Shown here in pieces: positions 8,665 through 19,703 of a stretch of DNA of 64,000 nucleotides (positions are counted from its first letter, which is position 1; the number at the start of each line of letters is the position of its first letter). The DNA is from Microcella humidisoli (GTDB taxonomy: Bacteria > Actinomycetota > Actinomycetes > Actinomycetales > Microbacteriaceae). A program made the position numbers and the translations under genes. Below the pieces are notes generated by a model. That model made no database searches and was not told the DNA's origin. It saw only the letters and a list, made by a program, of their open reading frames with translations. Where the stretch lies: the NCBI RefSeq assembly GCF_024362325.1, contig NZ_CP101497.1, positions 620,001-684,000 of the forward strand, written 5' to 3'.

Positions 8665-10503
8665 ATGAGCAGCCCCTCCGCGCGCCCCGCCCGCCGCTTC
8701 GGCCGACCCGTCGACGATGGACCGCGCGCGACCTTCCGCCAGCTGCTGCCCTATCTGCTCGAGCACCGCCGGGTGCTCGGCTGGGTCATCGTCATCAGCG
8801 TGCTCGGCGCCGGAGCGTCGCTCGCGCAACCGCTGCTCGTGAGCCAGGTCATCACGGTCGTCGAAGACGATGGCGACCTCGGCCCGCTCGTCGCCCTGCT
8901 CGTCGCGCTCGTCGTCGTCGGCGCCCTGCTGAGCGGTTTCGGGCACTACCTGCTGCAGCGCACGGGCGAGGGAGTCGTGCTGTCGAGCCGGCGCGCGCTC
9001 GTGCGCCGCATGCTGCACCTGCCGATCAGCGAGTTCGACCAGCGCCGCACGGGCGACCTGGTGAGCCGCGTCGGCAGCGACACGACCCTGCTGCGGGCTG
9101 TGCTCACGCAGGGCCTGGTCGAAGCCATCGGCGGCAGCCTCACGTTCGTCGGTGCGCTCATCGCCATGATCATCATCGACCCGGTGCTGCTCGGCCTGAC
9201 CGTGCTCGTCATCGCGGTGTCGGTCGTCACGGTCGTGTTGCTCTCGCAGCGCATCCGCATCGCCAGTCGCAAGGCGCAGGAGAAGGTCGGCGACCTCGCC
9301 GCCGCCGTCGAGCGCTCGATCTCGTCGGTGCGCACGGTGCGCGCGGCGAACGCGACCGAGCGCGAGTTCGCCGTCGTCGAGCAGAACGCGGTCGGGGCCT
9401 GGGAGCAGGGCATCAAAGTCGCGAAGATCTCGGCGCTCGTCGTGCCCATCTCGTCGATCGCGCTGCAGGTGTCGTTCCTCGTCGTGCTCGGCGTCGGCGG
9501 CTTCCGCGTGGCCTCGGGCGTCATCGGGGTCGCCGACCTCGTCGCGTTCATCCTCTTCCTGTTCCTGCTCATCGGGCCGCTCGGGCAGGCCTTCGGCGCG
9601 ATCACGAGCGTCAACGCGGCGCTCGGGGCGCTCGGCCGCATCCAGGAGATCATCGGCCTGCCGAGCGAGAGCGAGGGCGACGCCGACGTCGTGCCCGCCG
9701 CGTCCACCGCCTCGCGCGCGGCGGTCGAGTTCGACGATGTGCACTTCCGGTACCCGGAGGCGGCGCACCGCACCGAGGAGGAGAAGGTCATCGCGGAGGT
9801 CGTGGGCGAGCATCCCCGCGACAAGACGGTTCTTGCGGGGGTGAGCTTCAGCGTCCCGGTCGGCTCGCGCACCGCCCTCGTCGGGCCGAGCGGCGCCGGC
9901 AAGAGCACGGTGCTCTCGCTCATCGAGCGGTTCTACGACCCGACCGCGGGCGTCATCCGCATGGGCGGCGACGACATCCGCGGCCTCGAGCGCACCGAGC
10001 TGCGCAGTCGCATCGGCTACGTCGAGCAGGACGCCCCGGTGCTCGCGGGAACCCTGCGCGACAACCTGCTGCTCGGCACCCCGGGTGCGACCGACGAGCA
10101 GTGCGTCGCGGTGCTGCGGTCGGTCAACCTCGACGAGGTGCTCGATCGCGACGAGCGCGGGCTGGATGCGCAGGTCGGCGAGGACGGCGTCATGCTGTCG
10201 GGCGGCGAGCGCCAGCGCCTCGCGATCGCCCGCGCGCTGCTCGCGGCCCCGCCGATCCTGCTGCTCGATGAGTCGACGTCATCGCTCGACGGCGTCAACG
10301 AGCAGCGCATGCGCGAGGCCATCGACGCGGTCGCCGAGGACCGCACGCTCATCGTCATCGCCCACCGGCTCTCGACGGTCGTCGATAGCGACCAGATCGT
10401 CGTGCTCGACCACGGTCGCGTCGTCGGGGTCGGCACGCACAGCGAGCTCGTCGTCTCGACGCCGCTCTACCGCGAGCTCGCGAAGCACCAGCTGCTGGTC
10501 TAG
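8665..10503 (+). CDS. ABC exporter, fused membrane and ATPase domains
   Basis: A 612-aa half-transporter of the MsbA/BmrA type. The six-helix exporter domain covers about residues 25-330 and the nucleotide-binding domain about 350-612. Walker A (GPSGAGKST) is near residue 407, the signature LSGGERQRL near 511, and Walker B is ILLLDESTSSLD. A longer loop (residues about 360-390, EAAHRTEEEKVIAEVVGE) is inserted early in the ATPase domain. It should act as a homodimer for lipid or drug export. Substrate unknown. Its last 4 bp overlap the convergent pncA gene. Confidence 0.92.
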   Translation: MSSPSARPARRFGRPVDDGPRATFRQLLPYLLEHRRVLGWVIVISVLGAGASLAQPLLVSQVITVVEDDGDLGPLVALLVALVVVGALLSGFGHYLLQRTGEGVVLSSRRALVRRMLHLPISEFDQRRTGDLVSRVGSDTTLLRAVLTQGLVEAIGGSLTFVGALIAMIIIDPVLLGLTVLVIAVSVVTVVLLSQRIRIASRKAQEKVGDLAAAVERSISSVRTVRAANATEREFAVVEQNAVGAWEQGIKVAKISALVVPISSIALQVSFLVVLGVGGFRVASGVIGVADLVAFILFLFLLIGPLGQAFGAITSVNAALGALGRIQEIIGLPSESEGDADVVPAASTASRAAVEFDDVHFRYPEAAHRTEEEKVIAEVVGEHPRDKTVLAGVSFSVPVGSRTALVGPSGAGKSTVLSLIERFYDPTAGVIRMGGDDIRGLERTELRSRIGYVEQDAPVLAGTLRDNLLLGTPGATDEQCVAVLRSVNLDEVLDRDERGLDAQVGEDGVMLSGGERQRLAIARALLAAPPILLLDESTSSLDGVNEQRMREAIDAVAEDRTLIVIAHRLSTVVDSDQIVVLDHGRVVGVGTHSELVVSTPLYRELAKHQLLV

Positions 10504-11090
10504 CGCCCGCCTTCGGCCGGTTCGACCGTCGCACCCGCGGCGGCGAGCTCGGTGAGCGCGGCCGCGCTCGTGGTGGGGGCGACACCCGCGATGAGGTCGG
10601 TGAGCACGCGCACCCGGCGGCCGGCGGCGAGCGCATCGAGTGCCGAGGCGCGCACGCAGTAGTCGGTCGCGATGCCGACGACGTCGACATCGGTGATGCC
10701 GAGCTCGTCGAGCGCGGTCACGAGCTGCCGGCCGTCGTCGGTCGTGCCCTCGAAGATCGAGTAGGCGGGCACGCCCTGCCCCTTGCGCACGTGAATGTCG
10801 ATGAGCCCGGTATCGATCGAGGGGTGGTACTCGGCGCCCTCGGTGCCCGCCATGCAGTGCTTCGGCCAGGTGCCGACGAAGTCGGGCTCGCCCTCGAGGG
10901 CGAAGTGTCCCCCGTTGTCGTTGTCGGGGTCGTGCCAGTCGCGCGAGGCGATGACGACGTCGTAGGCCTCGGGATGCGCGCGCAGGTGGTCGGTGATCGC
11001 AGCCGCGACCGCCGCTCCTCCCTCCACGCCCAGCGCTCCGCCCTCGGTGAAGTCGTTCTGCACATCGATGATCACGAGCGCGCGGGACAT
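10500..11090 (-). CDS. pncA: Nicotinamidase (isochorismatase family)
   Basis: Nicotinamidase deamidates nicotinamide to nicotinate for NAD salvage. This 196-aa protein has the catalytic triad of the family: Asp9 in VIIDVQNDF, Lys103 in HVRKGQG, and Cys145 in ATDYCVRA. Asp51 and His53 in SRDWHDP are the expected metal ligands. The start follows GGAGGCGAT. It is the last gene of an operon with the D,D-carboxypeptidase and the Gfo/Idh/MocA oxidoreductase. Confidence 0.93.
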   Translation of the reverse strand: MSRALVIIDVQNDFTEGGALGVEGGAAVAAAITDHLRAHPEAYDVVIASRDWHDPDNDNGGHFALEGEPDFVGTWPKHCMAGTEGAEYHPSIDTGLIDIHVRKGQGVPAYSIFEGTTDDGRQLVTALDELGITDVDVVGIATDYCVRASALDALAAGRRVRVLTDLIAGVAPTTSAAALTELAAAGATVEPAEGGR

Positions 11091-11107
11091 ATCGCCTCCG
11101 GGACGGG

Positions 11108-12678
11108 TCAGTTGTTCGAGAGGTTGTTGCCGCAGCGGAAGGCGCCGGCGGTCAGCGCGTCGAGCGCGGGCCGCGCCCCGTCGGTGATGCCGTCGCGGAT
11201 CGCGTAGAAGGCGAAGGTCAGCACGGTGCCGTCAGCGGCCCGGATGATGCCCGAGAGCGTGTGGGCCGACCGCAGGAACCCGGTCTTGGCCGTCACCTGC
11301 CCGCGCGCGACGGCACTCGACCCCGTGAACCGACCGGCCAGCGTGCCGCTCTGCCCCGCCACCGGCAGGGCGTCGGTGATGATCGAGAGGTTCTGCTCGC
11401 CCTTCTGGATGACCGCGAAGAGCTGCGCCATGAATCGGGGCGGCACGCCGTTGTCGGTGGCGAGCCCCGAGCCGTCCTTGATGACGAGACCCGAGGTGTC
11501 GAGGCCGTAGCTGTTGAGGGCGCCCGTGATGGCCTGGGTGAGCGAGGCGCCCGAGCCGTCGAGGCCGAGCGACTTCGAGGTGATGCGCGCGAGCATCTCG
11601 CCGAGCATGTTGTCGCTGTTCGGCAGCATCTGGCCGATGAGCCGGCTCACCGGCTGCGACTGCACCTGGCCGAGCACGTTGCCGCCGACGGCCGAGCCCC
11701 GGCTCACACTCGGCACGCCGGCGGGGTTGCCCGCGGCCGCGAGGGCTTGAGCGAAGGCGGCGCCGGCACGGGCGATCGGGTCGTCCGAGCGCGGGCTGGT
11801 CTGGGCCCGGGGGTCGGCGCGATCGCCATCGACCATGAGCGCGGTCGCGGGGGCCTGGAAGCCCGCCGGGATGCGGTCGCGGTTCCAGGTCGGGTGCCAC
11901 GCGTCGGCCGGGTTCCAGTAGGTGGCGTCGAGCACGAGCTGGGTGATGCCGGGCGAGTCGGGGTTGGCGGCCACGTGGGCGGCGACGACCTGAGCAGCGA
12001 GATCGGAGAGCTTCGGAGCCCCGCGGTAGATGCTCTCCTGGCCCGCGGGAAGGCGGCTGAGCGTGGCATCGCCGGCTCCGACGAGCACGACCGTGCCGGG
12101 CGTCGAGCCAGCGACCACCTTCGTGGTGATGCGGAAGTCGGGACCGAGCGCCGAGAGCGCGGCGGCGGCCGTGGCCACCTTGAGCACGCTCGCGGTGCGC
12201 ACGGCGGCGTCGCCACGGCGGTCGAAGAGCACTTCGCCCGTGCCGGCGTTGATCACGGTGCCGTAGATCGTCGCGAGCTCGGGGCTGCGCGCGAGGCTCA
12301 GGATGCTGCACGTGCGCACGAGGCTGGGTTGGGCGATCGTCGCGGGCAGGGTGCGCGGATCGGGCTCGGCGGTCGGCGTCTCGCTGACCACGGGGGCGGG
12401 CGAGGCGTCGGCCGAGCCGACGGCGATGCCCGCCAGGAGGGCGCCGCTCGCGAGCAGCACGAAGGCGGCGGAGAGCGAGGTCGCGAGCACAGCGCGCGGA
12501 TGACGGCGAACGAACCCGCCGATACCGCCGGCCGAGGCGGCCTCGTCACCCGCGGCGACGGAGCCGTCGGCAACGGTACCGTCAGCGACGGGGGCCGCGG
12601 GCGCCGCGCCGCGCCGGGCTCGAGCGCCCGAGGTCGACTCGCGCGCCGCGCGACGGCTAGGGGGCTGCTGCGAGTCGC

Positions 12679-12682
<4 letters not shown>
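11108..12682 (-). CDS. dacB: D-alanyl-D-alanine carboxypeptidase/endopeptidase, PBP4 (DacB) type
   Basis: A low-molecular-weight penicillin-binding protein that trims peptidoglycan stem peptides outside the membrane. All three active-site motifs are present: SVLK (Ser165, Lys168), the SDN triad in NSDNMLGEM, and KTG in TAKTGFLRS. An Ala/Arg-rich cytoplasmic tail of about 60 residues precedes one membrane segment (about 64-88). The GTG at 12682 overlaps the end of the upstream oxidoreductase (GTGA). The open frame runs further upstream, but only as a shadow of that gene. Length (524 aa) fits actinobacterial PBP4 with a tail. Confidence 0.93.
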
Positions 12683-13689
<1,007 letters not shown>

Positions 13690-13763
13690 GGTCGGCTCCT
13701 CTCGTGCGCCGCCGTGGCGCCCGGTGCAGCGAGCCTAATCGAGTGGCGCTGCTCGAGCAGCGG

Positions 13764-14645
13764 TCAGCAGCTCGTCCAGCGCGCGGCCGCGCGGGTGAAC
13801 GAGTACGGCTCGTTGGGCACGCCGCCGTGCGTCATCGCGAACAGGACGCAGACGCCGCTCGTGCTGCCCGTGTAGGTCGGCTTGTAGAGCGAGCTGCGGT
13901 GGCCGCTCGAGTCCCACCACTTCTGCGCGACCGTGGTGCCGGAGTTGTCGGTGCCGCCGGCGAGGTTGCCGTCGCAGCCGACGCTCGGAACGCCGTCGCT
14001 GCGCTTCGAGCCGATGTGGCCCCACGCGCTCATCGGGTCGGTGCTCGGGTCCTCCGCCATCCAGAACAGGCGGTCCTCCATGCAGCTGTCGTACCGGATG
14101 TTCGAGAAGGGCACGGGAGGCAGGCAGTTCGCGACGCGGATGGCGTTGTACTTCTCGGCGAACGACTGCAGGTCGGCCGAGGTGGTGCCGGCGACGCCGA
14201 GCGGCGAGGTGCGGCTGGGAGCACCCGGCGTGGTGCCGGAGATCGCGGCGGGGCACGAACCCGCGGTCGGGGTCGGCGTCGGGGTCGGCGACTCCTCGGC
14301 GATAGGAAGGTAGATGGGCACGGGCGAGGCCGTGACGGTCGAGGTGCCGGTCGAAGTGCCGGAGCCGGAACTGCTCGAGCCGGTCGCGGTGGGCTTCGGC
14401 GATGACGCGGTCGCGGTGGGTGAGGGCGCGGCGGATGCCGCGACGAAGTCGCCCTGGTCAGGAACCGGCGTGGGCGTGACCGTGAGATCCCGTTCGCCTG
14501 CGTCGGTGCTCGCGATGACGACCGAGTCGGCCCGCTGCGCGGCCGGCGTCGTGCCGGCGCCGCTCACGACCGGAACGGCGAGGCCCACGACGACCGTGAG
14601 CGCGACGATGGTGGTGATCGAGCGGTAGTCGAGTGACTTCAGCAT
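13764..14645 (-). CDS. Secreted CAP/SCP-like domain protein, paralogue B
   Basis: A 293-aa exported protein. It has an N-terminal membrane/signal segment (about 10-32), a long Thr/Ser/Pro-rich linker (about 35-130, with TPTPTPTAG), and a C-terminal domain of about 150 residues with conserved cysteines (SCPAAI, VANCLPP, YDSCMED, VGCDG, GVCVLF, WTSC). AEKYNAIRVANC, AWGHIGS and WWDSSGHRSSLY resemble CAP/SCP (cysteine-rich secretory) domains. The C-terminal domain is nearly identical to that of the neighbour at 14662, while the linkers differ. The start follows GGGGGGCGG. Function unknown. Confidence 0.8.
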   Translation of the reverse strand: MLKSLDYRSITTIVALTVVVGLAVPVVSGAGTTPAAQRADSVVIASTDAGERDLTVTPTPVPDQGDFVAASAAPSPTATASSPKPTATGSSSSGSGTSTGTSTVTASPVPIYLPIAEESPTPTPTPTAGSCPAAISGTTPGAPSRTSPLGVAGTTSADLQSFAEKYNAIRVANCLPPVPFSNIRYDSCMEDRLFWMAEDPSTDPMSAWGHIGSKRSDGVPSVGCDGNLAGGTDNSGTTVAQKWWDSSGHRSSLYKPTYTGSTSGVCVLFAMTHGGVPNEPYSFTRAAARWTSC

Positions 14646-14661
14646 GATGATCCGCCCCCCG

Positions 14662-15630
14662 TCAGCAGCTCGTCCAGCGCGCGGCCGCGCGGGTGAACGA
14701 GTACGGCTCGTTGGGAACGCCGCCGTGCGTCATGGCGAACAGGATGCAGACGCCGCCCGTGCTGCCCGTGTAGGTCGGCTTGTAGAGCGAGGCGCGGTGG
14801 CCGCTCGAGTCCCACCACTTCTGCGCGACCGTCGCCCCGGTGTTGCCCGAACCACCCGCGAGGTTGCCATCGCAGCCGACGCTCGGAACGCCGTCGCTGC
14901 GCTTCGAGCCGATGTGGCCCCACGCGCTCATCGGGTCGGTGCTCGGGTCCTCCGCCATCCAGAACAGGCGTTGCTCCATGCAGCTGTCATAGCGGATGTT
15001 CGAGAACGGCACGGGAGGCAGGCAGTTCGCCACGCGGATGGCGTTGAACTTCTCGGCGAACGACTGCAGGTCGCCGGAGGTCGTACCGGCGACGCCGCCA
15101 GCGGAGGTCTTGCCGGGGGCCCCGGGAGTGGAGCCGCCGATCGCGGCGGGGCACTTCGGCGCCTCGGGTTGCGGGGCGGGCGCGGGAGCGCTCGGTTCGG
15201 GCGCGCTAGGAGCCGGGCTCGACGTGCCGCCGGACGAGCCGCCCGAGGATCCTCCGGAGGAGCCGCCCGACGTGCCGCCGGACGACCCGCCCGACGAGCC
15301 GCCCGACGTGCTGGCCGACGCGGACTCGGAGGAGCCGCCCTGCTCGACCGGGGCGGGTGCGACCGGCGCCTGCGCCGTGTGCTCGGAGTCCGTGGCGTCG
15401 CGCTCGGCGTCGGCCTGCTCGTCGGCCGTCCGGCGCTCGACGTACTCGATGATCGCGACCGTCGAATCGTCGTCGATGCCGCGGGCGTCGGCGGCGGTGA
15501 TCACGGGAGCGCTGCTGCTCGGGGCCGTGGCGAAGATGCCGGCCAGGCCCGGGCTTGCGGTGCCGAGAACGGGCACGGCGAGGAGCATGACCGCGGTCAG
15601 TGCAGACCCCGCGAACACGGAACGCATCAT
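14662..15630 (-). CDS. Secreted CAP/SCP-like domain protein, paralogue A
   Basis: A 322-aa exported protein upstream of its paralogue, with a 16-bp gap between them. It has a signal segment (about 5-32), an acidic region (TADEQADAERDATD), a Ser/Gly repeat linker made of SSGGSSGGTSGG units (about 115-145), a Pro/Ala hinge, and a CAP-like domain (about 165-322) with the same cysteine set as paralogue B. Linker and domain together look like a cell-wall-spanning anchor carrying an extracellular module. A -35/-10 pair lies 55-80 bp upstream. The role is unknown: CAP proteins in actinobacteria are found in envelope and sporulation contexts, and no catalytic claim is made. Confidence 0.8.
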   Translation of the reverse strand: MMRSVFAGSALTAVMLLAVPVLGTASPGLAGIFATAPSSSAPVITAADARGIDDDSTVAIIEYVERRTADEQADAERDATDSEHTAQAPVAPAPVEQGGSSESASASTSGGSSGGSSGGTSGGSSGGSSGGSSGGTSSPAPSAPEPSAPAPAPQPEAPKCPAAIGGSTPGAPGKTSAGGVAGTTSGDLQSFAEKFNAIRVANCLPPVPFSNIRYDSCMEQRLFWMAEDPSTDPMSAWGHIGSKRSDGVPSVGCDGNLAGGSGNTGATVAQKWWDSSGHRASLYKPTYTGSTGGVCILFAMTHGGVPNEPYSFTRAAARWTSC

Positions 15631-15683
15631 GAGCCGCTCCCCCCGGACAGTTGGCTTGACAGCCCCCCGGCTGTCGTGATTTC

Positions 15684-15712
15684 ACGGTATGCCCGCTCGG
15701 CCGAACGACCAA
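15684..15712 (-). promoter_or_regulatory. Predicted promoter of the CAP-domain gene pair
   Basis: On the minus strand, TTGGTC (15707-15712) and TACCGT (15684-15689) are separated by 17 bp. The 5' leader then contains a perfect 7-bp hairpin (GACAGCC at 15658-15664, GGCTGTC at 15669-15675) before the GGGGGGAG ribosome-binding site of the 15630 start. The hairpin could modulate expression, but no known riboswitch class was recognised. The remaining intergenic DNA to 15900 shows a CCCCC/GGGGG inverted repeat near 15776-15789 and no gene. Confidence 0.5.
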
Positions 15713-15900
15713 GTGCGCATAGTCGAAAAACGAACGAATGCCCCGCGAACTGGGGGGCGTGTCGTGCCGTTTTCGCCCCCGGTCGGGGGTATTGACGATT
15801 CGGTCAGACCGCGCAGGAGGTTTGCCCGCGATCGCTGGGAGAACGCTGACCTCGAGGTCGACACGGGCCGAGCGCCCGGTGGGGGAGGAATGCGACAGAG

Positions 15901-15973
15901 AGCCGACTGCGGGACTTGAACCCGCAACCGCCCGATTACAAGTCGGGTGCGCTACCAATTGCGCCAAGTCGGC
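15901..15973 (-). tRNA. tRNA-Thr (anticodon TGT)
   Basis: A complete 73-nt cloverleaf on the minus strand: acceptor GCCGACT/AGTCGGC, D-arm GCGC/GCGC, anticodon stem CCCGA/TCGGG with loop CTTGTAA (anticodon TGT, reading ACA), and T-arm GCGGG-TTCAAGT-CCCGC. The discriminator base is T. No 3' CCA is encoded. Confidence 0.97.
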
Positions 15974-16021
15974 GATGGCCGATGCCGGCCGGGGCTAGAG
16001 CCCTCGCCCAGACTACCGCCG

Positions 16022-16939
16022 CTACGGCGTCGGCGTCGGAGTGGGGCTCGGGGTCGGGGTCGTCGAGAACTCGTCACCAGCGGCCTGCAACACGAACTGC
16101 GCGAACTCGCCCTGGTCGAACGGGTACCGGTACTCGAACTGCTGGCCGTTCACGAAGATCGTGGGGGTGCCCTCGATGCCGTCAACCTCGACGCCGCGAA
16201 TGGCGAGGGGGCCGGTCCGCGTCCGCTCCGTCGCGGCCTTGACCCACGATTCGAAGCCGCGGTCGGCGATGCATGGCTCGACGAGGCTCATGGTCGCACC
16301 CGCTTGCTCGGCGAGCTCGATGATCCGCGCGTCGTCGAGACCCGGGGTGCCCTCTTCGGGCTGCTCGTCGAACAGTGCCGCGTTGAACGCGAAGAACGAG
16401 TCGGGTGAGGAGTTGGCGACGCACGCCGCCGCGTTGGCCGCGCGCAGCGAGTACTCGGTGCCGGCCGACCTGCTGGTCAGGATGGCGATGGGGCGGTACT
16501 CGACGGTGGCCGCTCCCGATTCGATGAGCGTCTCGATGAACTCGCCGTTCGTCTCCTCGAACTCGCCGCAGATGGGGCAGAGGTAGTCGAGCACGATCTG
16601 GATGTCGACCACCCCGTCGGCGTTGGCCTCGGAGACGATGGGCCGGTCGCCGGCGGGCAGCGCGGGCGTGGGCACCGCGACGAATCCTTCGGCGATACGG
16701 ATGCCGTCGCTCGCCATGTTGCGAGGCCCGGGGCCCGCAGGACGCACCGAGTTGACGAGCACGAGCGCGATGATCGCAACGATGGCGACAGCGGCAAGGG
16801 CGACGCCGCCCTGAAGCAGGAGGCGGTTGCGCTTCTCCTTCTTGAGGTGCTCTGCACGCAGCTGTCGGGCCTTCTCGCGCGCCTCGGCGCGGCGCTCGTT
16901 CTTGGACGGTCGCGCGCTCGCGGGTCGCTGGTCGCTCAT
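16022..16939 (-). CDS. Membrane-anchored DsbA-family thioredoxin-like protein
   Basis: A 305-aa thiol-disulfide oxidoreductase with a basic cytoplasmic N-terminus (1-40), one membrane segment (about 41-64) and an extracytoplasmic thioredoxin_4/DsbA-like domain. The active site is CPIC (Cys121, Cys124). The cis-Pro loop is EGTPTIFVNG. The C-terminus ends in a Thr-Pro repeat (TPTPSPTPTPTP), probably a wall-spanning or disordered tail. It likely forms or repairs disulfides in exported proteins. The cysteine-rich CAP proteins nearby are plausible clients, but that is only a contextual guess. Confidence 0.88.
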   Translation of the reverse strand: MSDQRPASARPSKNERRAEAREKARQLRAEHLKKEKRNRLLLQGGVALAAVAIVAIIALVLVNSVRPAGPGPRNMASDGIRIAEGFVAVPTPALPAGDRPIVSEANADGVVDIQIVLDYLCPICGEFEETNGEFIETLIESGAATVEYRPIAILTSRSAGTEYSLRAANAAACVANSSPDSFFAFNAALFDEQPEEGTPGLDDARIIELAEQAGATMSLVEPCIADRGFESWVKAATERTRTGPLAIRGVEVDGIEGTPTIFVNGQQFEYRYPFDQGEFAQFVLQAAGDEFSTTPTPSPTPTPTP

Positions 16940-17010
16940 GGAACCTCATTCGTCGGGAGGACTGGGCTCCCCCGGGACACGGTGAAGGGCGCACTCGGCG
17001 CCCTCGGGGC

Positions 17011-17040
17011 ATTCTACGTCGCACGCCCGGGAGGGTGCCA
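17011..17040 (-). promoter_or_regulatory. Predicted promoter of the DsbA-like gene
   Basis: Minus-strand TAGAAT (17011-17016) with TGGCAC (17035-17040) at 18-bp spacing lies 72 bp before the start at 16939. The divergent side has CATACT (17079-17084), a possible -10 for the ATPase gene at 17180, without a clear -35. Confidence 0.4.
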
Positions 17041-17179
17041 CGCAGAGCACCGGAATGGGCGGGAAGCCCCGCGAGTGGCATACTGACCCTGGTGGTCGAC
17101 GACGCCCACCGCGCCTTTTGGCACATCCATTCACAACGGATCGTCCGGCACGTACCTGCCGGTGAAGGAGAAGATCAGT

Positions 17180-18277
<1,098 letters not shown>

Positions 18278-18295
18278 GACGCTTCGTGATCCACC

Positions 18296-18336
18296 GGCGA
18301 GGGCGGGCGTGCTGAACCAGCACTCCCGCCCTCGCC
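18296..18336 (+). terminator. 18-bp stem terminator after the MsmK-like gene
   Basis: The arm at 18296-18313 (begins GGCGAGGGCGGG) pairs with 18319-18336 (ends CCCGCCCTCGCC) with one mismatch and a GAACC loop. Confidence 0.8.
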
Positions 18337-18373
18337 GCATTCCGCCGCTCCCCCTCCCGCGACAGGAGCTCGC

Positions 18374-19690
18374 ATGAGCGCATCGCTCTCGATCACCTCG
18401 GCCGTCACCGATCCGGCGCTGCTCGACCTGCCGTGGCAGCTGCCGCTCGAGCTCTGGCCCGACGACGCGATCGCGTCGCTGCCGAAGGGCATCTCGCGAC
18501 ACCTCGTGCGATTCGTGCACATGAGCGACTTCGTCGTCGCCGTGAAGGAGACGACGGAAGAGATGGCGCGGCGCGAGTACGACATGCTGCGCACGCTGCA
18601 GCGACTCGATATCCCGTGCGTCGAGCCCGTCGCCGTCATCACCGGGCGGGTGAGCGCGGAAGGCGAAGAGCTCATGCCCGTGCTCGTCACGCGCCACCTG
18701 CGCTTCTCGCTGCCGTACCGCGCGCTCTACTCGCAGACCCTGCGCCCCGACACGGCGACGCGGCTCGTCGACGCCCTCGCCCTGCTGCTCGTGCGCCTGC
18801 ACATCATCGGCTTCTTCTGGGGCGACGTCTCGCTCTCGAACACGCTCTTCCGCCGCGACGCCGGCGCCTTCGCCGCCTACCTCGTCGACGCCGAGACGGG
18901 CCAGCTCTACGAGGGCGGCCTGTCGAACGGCCAGCGCGAGAACGACCTCGAGATCGCGCGGGTCAACATCGCCGGCGAGCTGCTCGACCTGGAGGCGGGC
19001 GGTCGCCTTGACGAGAGCGTCGACGCGATCGAGACGAGCAACGGCATCATCGAGGCCTACCGCTCGCTCTGGAAGGAGCTCACCGGCTGGGAGTCGTTCG
19101 ACCGATCGGAGCGCTGGCGCATCAACCAGCGCGTCGAGCGCCTCAACGACCTCGGCTTCGACATCGAGGAACTGGCGATCACGACCGACGGCGAGAGCAC
19201 CGAGGTGCGCATCCGCCCCAAGGTCGTGGATGCGGGCCATCACACGCGGCGCCTGCTGCGGCTGACCGGCATCGATGCGGAGGAGAACCAGGCGCGCCGC
19301 CTGCTCAACGACCTCGATTCGTACGCGGCATCCAACTACCCCGATCGGGAGGCGGACGAGGAGGTCGTCGCCCACGAGTGGCTCGCGCGCGTGTTCGAGC
19401 CCGTCGTGCGCGCGGTGCCGAAAGATCTGCGCGGCAAGCTCGAGACGCCCGAGCTGTTCCACCAGCTGCTCGAGCACCGCTGGTACCGCTCGCAAGACGA
19501 GGGTCGTGCGATTCCGCTCGCCGAGGCGCTCAGCTCGTACATCGACACGGTGCTGCGGCACCGCCGCGACGAGGCGACGATGATCGCCCCGCCGACCGAG
19601 ACGATCTCGCTACCCGCGCTCGACACGAGCGAGATCGAGATCGTGGAGGGCGACGACGCCCCGGCGGGAAGCTGGCGCGACAAGATCTGA
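18374..19690 (+). CDS. DUF4032 domain protein with kinase-like fold
   Basis: A 438-aa cytoplasmic protein of the actinobacterial DUF4032 family. The N-terminal half resembles lipopolysaccharide-kinase/RIO-type kinases: VAVKETTEEMARREYDML would supply the ATP lysine and helix-C glutamate, and GFFWGDVSLSNTLF replaces the catalytic HxD loop with a GDxSxxN version. The DUF4032 region is in the second half. The biological role is unknown. The start follows GACAGGAG. It ends 13 bp from the convergent unknown gene. Confidence 0.82.
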   Translation: MSASLSITSAVTDPALLDLPWQLPLELWPDDAIASLPKGISRHLVRFVHMSDFVVAVKETTEEMARREYDMLRTLQRLDIPCVEPVAVITGRVSAEGEELMPVLVTRHLRFSLPYRALYSQTLRPDTATRLVDALALLLVRLHIIGFFWGDVSLSNTLFRRDAGAFAAYLVDAETGQLYEGGLSNGQRENDLEIARVNIAGELLDLEAGGRLDESVDAIETSNGIIEAYRSLWKELTGWESFDRSERWRINQRVERLNDLGFDIEELAITTDGESTEVRIRPKVVDAGHHTRRLLRLTGIDAEENQARRLLNDLDSYAASNYPDREADEEVVAHEWLARVFEPVVRAVPKDLRGKLETPELFHQLLEHRWYRSQDEGRAIPLAEALSSYIDTVLRHRRDEATMIAPPTETISLPALDTSEIEIVEGDDAPAGSWRDKI

Positions 19691-19703
19691 TCCGTCGTGC
19701 GAC

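Noticed and set aside
15230..15310. Simple tandem repeat as a separate element
   Set aside because: It encodes the Ser/Gly linker of CAP paralogue A in frame, so it is explained by the protein.
15631..15683. c-di-AMP or other riboswitch in the CAP-gene leader
   Set aside because: Only one 7-bp hairpin is visible, and the leader is too short for the ydaO-type fold.
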